Positions 14,233 through 19,330 of a stretch of DNA of 19,330 nucleotides are shown piece by piece. How positions within the stretch are numbered: the first letter of the stretch is position 1; each line of letters begins with the position of its first letter. The notes beneath the pieces are model-generated. The model worked only from the letters and a program-made list of their open reading frames with translations. It was not told the DNA's origin and did no database searches. The position numbers and the translations under genes are program-made. This stretch comes from Opitutia bacterium (GTDB taxonomy: Bacteria > Verrucomicrobiota > Verrucomicrobiia > Opitutales > Opitutaceae). The stretch is taken from contig PMKA01000178.1 in assembly GCA_003157575.1 (NCBI GenBank), positions 1-19,330 of the forward strand, given 5' to 3'.

Positions 14233-15732
14233 TCACCCGCGATAAAGCGGCAGATACCGCTCGCGCAGATAGCGCAACAGATGTTTCGGCGACAGCGCTT
14301 CGCCCGTGACGGCCCTGACCAGCTCCCTTGTGTCGTAACGCCGGCCTTGTTCATGGATGTTCCGCCGCAGCCAGCCAAGCAGGCGCGAGAAATCGCCCTT
14401 CGCAAAATCGTCGTCCAGGCCCGGGAGATCGCCCTGGGCCTTGTACCAGAACTGCGCCGCCATCATGTTCCCCAGGCAGTAGCTCGGGAAGTAGCCGAAC
14501 ATGCCGCCCGACCAGTGCACGTCCTGCAGCACGCCCTCGCGATCATTCGGGGGCGTGAGACCGAGGAGTTCCTGCGCCAGCGCGTTCCACGCCGCCGGCA
14601 GGTCGGCAACCGCAAGCGTCCCCGCAAACAGCTGCTTCTCAATCTCGAACCTCAGAATGATGTGCAGATTGTAGGTCACCTCGTCGGCGTCCACGCGGAT
14701 GAGCGTGGGCCGCACGGCGTTGACCGCCAGGTAAAGCTCGTCAGAGGAGACGGCGCCAAGCTGCGCGGAAAACGTCTCGCGGAAACGCGGCTCGAAGAAC
14801 CGCCAGAACGCACGGCTCCGGGCCACCTGGTTCTCCCACAGCCTGCTCTGCGACTCATGCACCGCCATGCCCACGGGCTGGCCCAGCGGCGTGCCCTGGC
14901 GTTCGATCGGAATCCCCTGCTCATACAGCCCGTGGCCCGTCTCGTGAATTGCGCTGAACAGCGAATTGAGCGGGTTGTGCTCGTCAAAATGCGTGGTCAT
15001 GCGTAGGTCGGCGCCGCTGCCGTCGCAAAACGGATGAAGCGACACGTCGATGCGCCCGCGCCGGTAGTTGAAACCGATCCTCTCCGTCACGGCGTGCAGA
15101 AAAGTCCGCTGCTGTTCCACCGGGAAACCGTGAAAAACGCCGGGGCGCGCCTTCACCCGCGATCCGACGATCTCCCTCATGAGCGGCACCAGCTCCTTCT
15201 TCAGTTCGGCAAACAGCGCCCCGACCGCCTCGGCGGTCATTCCAGGGTCGTTCCGGTCAATCATGTAGTCGTACGGCGCGGCCGCATACCCCAGATAACC
15301 CGCCTCCTGTTTCGCGAGCTCGATGTGCCGCTGGATGAAAGGCGCGAAGCCTGCGAAATCGGCCCTGCCCCTGCATTCGGCCCAGGCGTGAAAAGCCTTG
15401 CTGCTGTGGCGGGCTTTCTCGCTGACGAAATCCGGCGGAAGCTTGACCACACGATCATAGTCGCGGCGGCCGTATTTCAGGACGACCTTCTGGTCGGCCG
15501 CAGGCTCGCCGGGCCGGCCTTCGAGCAGCGTCAGCAGCTCCCCCACCCGCGGATCGCTGGCGGCCGCATGCTGGAGTTCGGCCAGGAGGGCGAGCTGTTC
15601 CGCGCGGAGGTCCGCGCTGTCGGGCGGCAAATTGACCTGTTCATCCCAGCCCAAAAGGCTGTTCACCGTTCCGAGAACGTGAACGCGTTTGAGTCGCGAG
15701 ATGAGTTCCTCGTAGGCGGCATCATTTGTCAT
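14233..15732 (-). CDS. M32 family metallocarboxypeptidase (Taq type)
   Basis: This 499-residue zinc carboxypeptidase of family M32 matches the usual length of about 500. The active-site helix is AIHETGHGLYEQG, with zinc ligands His263 and His267 and catalytic Glu264. The third ligand is Glu293 in AVHESQSRLWEN. DVSLHPFCDG and MTTHFDEHN upstream, and DEVTYNLHIILRFEIEK and SGGMFGYFPSYCLGN downstream, are family hallmarks. The enzyme removes C-terminal residues from peptides in the cytoplasm; there is no signal peptide. The ATG at 15732 begins MTNDAAYEELI, as expected for the first helix; the frame is open upstream but without family-like sequence. It appears to head an M32-tatD pair. The 259 nt between it and the next gene hold nothing I can support. 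Confidence 0.94.
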   Translation of the reverse strand: MTNDAAYEELISRLKRVHVLGTVNSLLGWDEQVNLPPDSADLRAEQLALLAELQHAAASDPRVGELLTLLEGRPGEPAADQKVVLKYGRRDYDRVVKLPPDFVSEKARHSSKAFHAWAECRGRADFAGFAPFIQRHIELAKQEAGYLGYAAAPYDYMIDRNDPGMTAEAVGALFAELKKELVPLMREIVGSRVKARPGVFHGFPVEQQRTFLHAVTERIGFNYRRGRIDVSLHPFCDGSGADLRMTTHFDEHNPLNSLFSAIHETGHGLYEQGIPIERQGTPLGQPVGMAVHESQSRLWENQVARSRAFWRFFEPRFRETFSAQLGAVSSDELYLAVNAVRPTLIRVDADEVTYNLHIILRFEIEKQLFAGTLAVADLPAAWNALAQELLGLTPPNDREGVLQDVHWSGGMFGYFPSYCLGNMMAAQFWYKAQGDLPGLDDDFAKGDFSRLLGWLRRNIHEQGRRYDTRELVRAVTGEALSPKHLLRYLRERYLPLYRG

Positions 15733-15991
15733 GCCGCCATTGAACCCAAGCCGCGGTCTTTCGCGAGCGCTTTTGCGGAATCCGGCACGATTCGCGGACT
15801 GCGCGCGGATCCGGGACGTCTCCGCCTTTGACCCGCCCCAAGGCCGTGGATACCAAAGCCGCACAACCGATGGCGACAAATGCCCCACGATGCGCCGCCT
15901 GAATTCGTCGGAGGAATCACGGACTTCAGCGCGAGCCCGACCGCATTTCGAAATCCGTGCGGACGACGTTCTGAGGTGTCTTCATCCAAAG

Positions 15992-16537
15992 CTATTCCGA
16001 TCGATCCGGCGCAGGGCCGTCGCAAAGGGAACGGTCGAGCTTGATCACCAGCTTGAAGACGCTCCGGTGGATTCCGTCACTTTCCTTCGGTCGGTGCGCA
16101 TCCGACGGGTGAAAAATCGCAAAACTCCCGGCGGACATGGGCAGTGCGCAGACCGGGACACCCCGCCGGTCGCCGGCCCGGGAGCGCGCCGACTTTGAAA
16201 AGCGTGAAGCCGGAGTCCGGTAGAACTGAAGATCCCTCTCAGCATCGTATTCCCCGTCAGGCCCCAATCCGGAGGCCAGCCGCCAGTCGATCAGCTCGCC
16301 GCCGGAGATGCAGTATTGGAGGTCAACGTAGCGGCGGTGGCTCTCGAAGCGGCAGTCTTTCCGCGGCAGCGTATCGTAACCGTGGATGTTCGCGAAGACG
16401 TCCTCGCCCTGGAGCCGCCGGATGCCGGCGGGCGTCGCTGGCGTGACAGTCTTCAACCACTCGAAAGCCAGCCTCCAGGCCGGATTCAACAGGAGATGCG
16501 CGTAAGCATCGGGAGCGGAAAGGTGTCCGTAGAGCAT
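15992..16537 (-). CDS. YhcH/YjgK/YiaL (TabA-like) family protein
   Basis: This 181-residue member of the YhcH/YjgK/YiaL cupin-like family (DUF386) starts MLYGHLSAPDAYAHLL. The core motifs FESHRRYVDLQYCISG (His67), DLQFYRTPA, and GSFAIFHPSDAHRP (His148) are present; conserved His and Glu residues bind a divalent metal in characterised members. E. coli relatives are tied to sialic-acid catabolism (YhcH) and biofilm control (TabA), but the substrate is not settled. The protein is longer than the usual 150 or so residues, partly from an in-frame basic insertion at about 114-131 before LPMSAGSFAIF, and partly from a tail. The ATG at 16537 fits the family. It lies 31 nt after the rhomboid-like gene. 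Confidence 0.85.
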   Translation of the reverse strand: MLYGHLSAPDAYAHLLLNPAWRLAFEWLKTVTPATPAGIRRLQGEDVFANIHGYDTLPRKDCRFESHRRYVDLQYCISGGELIDWRLASGLGPDGEYDAERDLQFYRTPASRFSKSARSRAGDRRGVPVCALPMSAGSFAIFHPSDAHRPKESDGIHRSVFKLVIKLDRSLCDGPAPDRSE

Positions 16538-16568
16538 GGAATGAGAAGTCGGGAGCGAAGAGTCCGGA

Positions 16569-17204
16569 TCATCCCTCGCGCGGGCCGGCCGGTGACGGGC
16601 GCCGGCGGCCATGCCACCAGCTGCACAGCCACGCTGTCACTCCGCAGGCGCCTCCGCCAATGTGCGCCGCGGTCCCCACCCGGATAGAGGCGTCGTCGAA
16701 CTGGATCATACCCCCGCCATGGCCGTGGCCGTAAACGGACTCCAGAACCACCTCGCCGACGTAGATTGCGAGGACTGCGGGCCAGAACCAGTCGACCCAG
16801 TCCTTCTGCCAGCCCCGGCCGGCGAGAAAGATCAGCAGACCGAAGTCGATCGCACTCAGGCCGCCGTACTGCACCATTGCCGGATCAAGCCAGTACAGTG
16901 TGACGCAGATCACAACCGGCATCACCGCCAGCGACACGCGGGTGATCACCGGATGCTCGCGTTCGATCAGCCGGCCGAGAATAAGGAACAGCCCCGCGTC
17001 CGCCACGAGATGAGGCCAGCCGAAATGCACCAGATGCCCGGTCCAGATCCGCCACCATTCGCCATGGATGACGGCGAGACGGTCATAGATCAGCACCGGC
17101 CGCCACGCCGCATCAAACTCGATGACGACGGCCGCGATCGTAACGACGAGAAACACCCACGGAATCTCGTCAAACGCGAAGATCTTTCGGATGAGCTGGC
17201 GCAT
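16569..17204 (-). CDS. Rhomboid-family intramembrane serine protease, rhombosortase-like
   Basis: This 211-residue membrane protein has about six hydrophobic segments. It shows the rhomboid pattern WWRIWTGHLVHFGWPHLVAD (His57, His60, His65), then the nucleophile Ser117 in YGGLSAIDFG, and the catalytic-dyad His181 in GTAAHIGGGACG. Short length, six helices and a minimal core match rhombosortase (RrtA), which in other Gram-negatives processes proteins with a C-terminal GlyGly-CTERM sorting tail at the inner membrane. The usual GLSG is GLSA here. A Gly/His-rich loop (GHGHGGG, 159-165) precedes the catalytic His. Rhombosortase identity is likely but not certain; a generic rhomboid is the alternative. 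No candidate substrate is in the window. Confidence 0.75.
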   Translation of the reverse strand: MRQLIRKIFAFDEIPWVFLVVTIAAVVIEFDAAWRPVLIYDRLAVIHGEWWRIWTGHLVHFGWPHLVADAGLFLILGRLIEREHPVITRVSLAVMPVVICVTLYWLDPAMVQYGGLSAIDFGLLIFLAGRGWQKDWVDWFWPAVLAIYVGEVVLESVYGHGHGGGMIQFDDASIRVGTAAHIGGGACGVTAWLCSWWHGRRRPSPAGPREG

Positions 17205-17278
17205 TCGGACGGACCAGAAGAACCGCGAGCGCCCCGGAAATCAACGGCGGATCGAAAAAACCCTCCTCCGCCCGGCTC

Positions 17279-17467
17279 CTACGCCGTCGTCAGATGCCAG
17301 CGGCCGCAGAGCGGACACAGGTATGCCTTTCGCCGTCGTTCGGCGCCGGCAAGCATCGCCGCGTCGAGCGCATCGCCCTCGCTGGAATACCTCCGCTTTC
17401 GCGTGCACATGCGCCGGCGCTCCCCGGCGTCCAGGCGCGCGACCGGAATCTGCCCCCGCCTCTTCAT
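17279..17467 (-). CDS. Small zinc-ribbon-like protein
   Basis: This 62-residue basic protein begins MKRRGQIPVARLD. It has one Cys in RRMCTRKRRYSSEGDA, an alanine-rich helix, and a C-terminal AYLCPLCGRWHLTTA. The C-x2-C-G-x-W-H-L-T ending, with an upstream Cys-x3-K-x-x-Y and a helix between, resembles a widespread group of tiny zinc-finger proteins of unknown role; I recall the pattern but cannot name a family with certainty. It follows the outer-membrane-factor gene on the same strand. A GTG at 17533 in the same frame overlaps that gene's stop as TAGTG and would add 22 residues, so the start is uncertain. It may simply be cotranscribed with the efflux genes. Confidence 0.55.
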   Translation of the reverse strand: MKRRGQIPVARLDAGERRRMCTRKRRYSSEGDALDAAMLAGAERRRKAYLCPLCGRWHLTTA

Positions 17468-17532
17468 CGTCGGGCCGGCGTTTTCATCGCGGGGAAACCG
17501 ACCTGCGCCAACCCGCGAACAGGAAGATCGCA

Positions 17533-19086
17533 CTACCGCGCCCCGGTTGCATAAACGCCGCGCCAGTCCCCGCCGGCGGCTTTCAGAAGCGTGACACTTG
17601 CGTTGAGGCGCCGGCCGAGCAGTTGCACTGACGTAAGCTCGGCAGCGAGCCGGGTCGTCTGGGCGGTCACCACGTTCAGGTAACTGACCGTGCCAGCCTG
17701 GTATTGATTGAGCGTGATGGTCGCCGACTGCCGCGCCGCCGCCAATGCCTCGGCCTGCACCGCGGCTTCCTGTGTCAGAATTGCGGCGGCGGCGAGATTG
17801 TCTTCCACCTCCTGGAACGCGGCGAGAACCGTCTGCCGGTAGGTTGCGAGGCTTCCCTCGTAGGCGGCGCGCGCCTGCCTGACCTGGGCGCGGACCTTGC
17901 CGGCTTCGAACAGCGGCATCACCGCCCCGGCGCCGAGCGCCCAGATCTCATTCGGAGCAGAAAACAGGTGTTGGGACTGCGATCCCTGGTACCCGGCGGA
18001 ACCGGAGAGCGAAATCACCGGAAAATACCCGCCCTTGGCCACGCCGATCCCGGCGGACGCGGCCGCCAGCTGGCGCTCCGCGGCGGCGATGTCGGGCCGG
18101 TGTTCGAGCTGTTGGGACGGAATCAACGACGGCGGGACCGGCGGCTGGATCGTCAGATCGGCCGGCGGCAGGGAAAACGCAGCGGGGGGCTGCCCGAGGA
18201 GAACCGCGATTGCGTGCTCGAGCTGCGCACGCTGCAGACCGATGTCGAGTGCCTGGGCCTGCGCGGTCTTCAGCTGGGACTCCGCGGCGGCGATATCCGC
18301 GCGCGTGTCGACACCCTGCGCATAGCGGTTCTGCGTCATTTTCAGGGAGCGGGCGAACTCAGCGACAATCCGGTCGTACAGCCTCGTCTCGGAGTCCGCA
18401 ACGCGCAGGGAGTAGTACGTCTGCGCCAGCGTGGCATGAAGGCTGAGGCGGACCGATTCGAGATTCGCGCCGCTCGCCTCCGCCGCCGCCCGACCTGCCT
18501 CCGCGCTGCGGCGGACCTGGCCCCAGAGATCGAACTCCCAGCTGGCCGCCAGACCGGCGTCAAACGTGTTGCCCAGCGACGCCGGGGTGGTCCCGCGCGC
18601 AGGAGTCTTTGCGCGGTTGGCCGAGCCGTCGGCGCTGATCGAAGGAAACAACGCGGCGCTGGCGATGGTTGCGGCAGCCTGCGCCTGCCGGTACTGCGCT
18701 TCCGCTATCTGCAGGGTGTTGCTGGAGACCTCGATGCGGTCCTCCAGGCCGTTGAGCACGGAATCACCGTACGCCTCCCACCATTTGCCGCGCGGAAGTT
18801 GTTCCGCCGGTTCGGCGGGCTTCCAGTTGCCCGCCTCCTTGAAGGCAGGCGCCTCGACGGCGGGACGATGGTAATCCGGTCCGACGGCGCATCCGGCGAG
18901 GACGAGCGCGGCCAGGCAGGCACCCAAACAACACTGTCCCAGCCGTGCCAAGACAGTCGATGTAGGGTCGCCGCTTGTCGGCGGACCGTTTTTCGCCGGC
19001 ATTCCGGCCCGGCGACGAGCGCCGGCCCTACATACTCGATGGCTGCGCTGGCGGACGACGCAGGCAATGCTGGCTGGAGTGTTCAT
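17533..19086 (-). CDS. RND efflux outer-membrane factor lipoprotein, NodT family
   Basis: This 517-residue TolC-like protein forms the outer-membrane channel of a tripartite RND pump. A lipobox LVLAGC puts the acylated cysteine at 66. The family motif AVGPDYHRP follows directly, then [18 protein letters not shown]. Two OEP repeats of long helices contain [30 protein letters not shown] and, in the second half, [43 protein letters not shown] and [18 protein letters not shown]. The ATG at 19086 overlaps the RND pump stop as ATGA, so translation is probably coupled. This gives an unusually long signal region, because a REP-like repeat (18960-19033) lies inside it in frame. Starting after the repeat would need a TTG at 18951. 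Confidence 0.9.
   Translation of the reverse strand: MNTPASIACVVRQRSHRVCRAGARRRAGMPAKNGPPTSGDPTSTVLARLGQCCLGACLAALVLAGCAVGPDYHRPAVEAPAFKEAGNWKPAEPAEQLPRGKWWEAYGDSVLNGLEDRIEVSSNTLQIAEAQYRQAQAAATIASAALFPSISADGSANRAKTPARGTTPASLGNTFDAGLAASWEFDLWGQVRRSAEAGRAAAEASGANLESVRLSLHATLAQTYYSLRVADSETRLYDRIVAEFARSLKMTQNRYAQGVDTRADIAAAESQLKTAQAQALDIGLQRAQLEHAIAVLLGQPPAAFSLPPADLTIQPPVPPSLIPSQQLEHRPDIAAAERQLAAASAGIGVAKGGYFPVISLSGSAGYQGSQSQHLFSAPNEIWALGAGAVMPLFEAGKVRAQVRQARAAYEGSLATYRQTVLAAFQEVEDNLAAAAILTQEAAVQAEALAAARQSATITLNQYQAGTVSYLNVVTAQTTRLAAELTSVQLLGRRLNASVTLLKAAGGDWRGVYATGAR
18960..19033. repeat. REP-like inverted-repeat doublet (type 2)
   Basis: ATGTAGGG at 18960-18967 faces CCCTACAT at 19026-19033. 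Read inward, the two arms match at 23 of 28 positions. Each has its own stem: CGCCG-CTTGT-CGGCG on the left and CCGGCG-CTCGT-CGCCGG on the right, with compensatory stem changes and a conserved CTYGT loop. A T5 run and more GC-rich sequence lie between the arms. It has the GTAG foot typical of REPs but belongs to a different family from the 554-611 element. It overlaps the 5' coding part of the efflux lipoprotein gene. Confidence 0.75.
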
Positions 19087-19330
19087 GAAATTGGCAGAAC
19101 GGCGGTCGCGGGCCGTGCGGACGGATGGCGGAGGCGCCGCGCCACGCGGGTCCCCCACGCGCCCAGCTGTTCCATGTAGAGATAAACCACTGGGGTTGTA
19201 TAAAGCGTGAGGATCTGGCTCACGACGAGCCCGCCGACAATCGAGATGCCGAGCGGTTGCCGCAATTCCGCGCCGTCGCCATGACCCAGCGCGAGGGGCA
19301 CCGCGCCCAGCAGCGCCGCCATGGTCGTCA
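19083..19330 (-). CDS. RND multidrug efflux pump, C-terminal end only
   Basis: The frame is open to the right edge, so the window holds only the last 81 complete codons. The sequence [19 protein letters not shown], then [20 protein letters not shown] and [14 protein letters not shown], matches the last transmembrane helices of inner-membrane RND pumps of the HAE1/MdtB-MdtC type, which export drugs or other lipophilic compounds using the proton gradient. The stop TGA overlaps the ATG of the outer-membrane factor as ATGA. The periplasmic adaptor gene would be expected further upstream, beyond the window. Confidence 0.9.
   Translation of the reverse strand, partial: TTMAALLGAVPLALGHGDGAELRQPLGISIVGGLVVSQILTLYTTPVVYLYMEQLGAWGTRVARRLRHPSARPATAVLPIS

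Noticed and set aside
15731..16198. Open frames on both strands between the M32 and YhcH genes
   Set aside because: They run into neighbouring genes on the other strand and show no domain-like sequence.
17255..17260. Minus-strand T6 run after the small zinc-ribbon gene
   Set aside because: No stable stem lies directly before it, so it is not called a terminator.
17270..17284. Minus-strand GTAGGAGCC resembling a type-1 REP arm
   Set aside because: No hairpin or partner arm follows, and it coincides with the stop codon of the small zinc-ribbon gene.
17704..19179. 491-codon open frame on the plus strand
   Set aside because: Antisense shadow of the outer-membrane-factor gene; Arg/Gly-rich with no recognisable motif.
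1..19330. CRISPR array, tRNA/rRNA genes, insertion sequences, phage or defence genes
   Set aside because: No regularly spaced repeats, no tRNA-like cloverleaf, no transposase, integrase or defence-family proteins were seen; the gene set is housekeeping.

Overview
This GC-rich window holds about sixteen protein-coding genes packed closely on both strands. It looks like ordinary chromosome from a Gram-negative bacterium: it has kdsB for lipopolysaccharide KDO activation and an outer-membrane factor paired with an RND pump. Weak or absent Shine-Dalgarno signals, a YacL-like PIN/TRAM membrane protein, a KamA-type aminomutase and a rhombosortase-like protease together suggest Verrucomicrobiota, perhaps Opitutales. 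That placement is inference from style and gene mix; no rRNA or marker phylogeny is available here.

Layout. (1) Positions 1-510 hold the 3' end of an endonuclease/exonuclease/phosphatase gene. A REP-type inverted repeat (554-611) follows, then trpA (685-1488). (2) Converging on trpA is a compact minus-strand operon, tyrA-aroA-cmk-plsC (5133 down to 1592), with a 16-nt gap and two 4-nt start/stop overlaps. (3) A plus-strand PIN/TRAM gene (5439-6455) may be preceded by a short coupled ORF. It converges on minus-strand kamA (6809-7993) across a 353-nt noncoding stretch that becomes AT-richer and palindrome-rich. (4) kamA has its own strong sigma70-like promoter and almost no leader. Upstream lie a 47-residue single-TM protein and a large KimA-like APC permease (8300-10303), then about 600 nt without a convincing gene. 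(5) carA (plus) and kdsB (minus) meet tail to tail and share a CTAG palindrome as both stop codons. Divergent from kdsB is an HPr gene with a good intrinsic terminator. (6) The rest is on the minus strand: an M32 carboxypeptidase followed by tatD; a rhombosortase-like protease followed by a YhcH/TabA-family gene; and, at the right edge, an RND pump gene (3' end only), its NodT-type outer-membrane lipoprotein and a small zinc-ribbon protein.

Functional themes. trpA, tyrA and aroA serve aromatic amino-acid synthesis, carA pyrimidine/arginine precursor supply, cmk CMP recycling, plsC phosphatidic acid synthesis and kdsB LPS assembly. RND plus OMF would form a tripartite efflux pump whose adaptor gene is presumably upstream, outside the window.

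I found no clear new multi-gene system. The most notable signals are two different REP-like inverted-repeat doublets, both with the GTAG foot typical of REPs mobilised by RAYT transposases. One of them lies inside the 5' coding region of the outer-membrane-factor gene. Other points are the nearly leaderless kamA promoter, the noncoding island at 6596-6808, and a GC-rich in-frame insertion in the YhcH-family gene.
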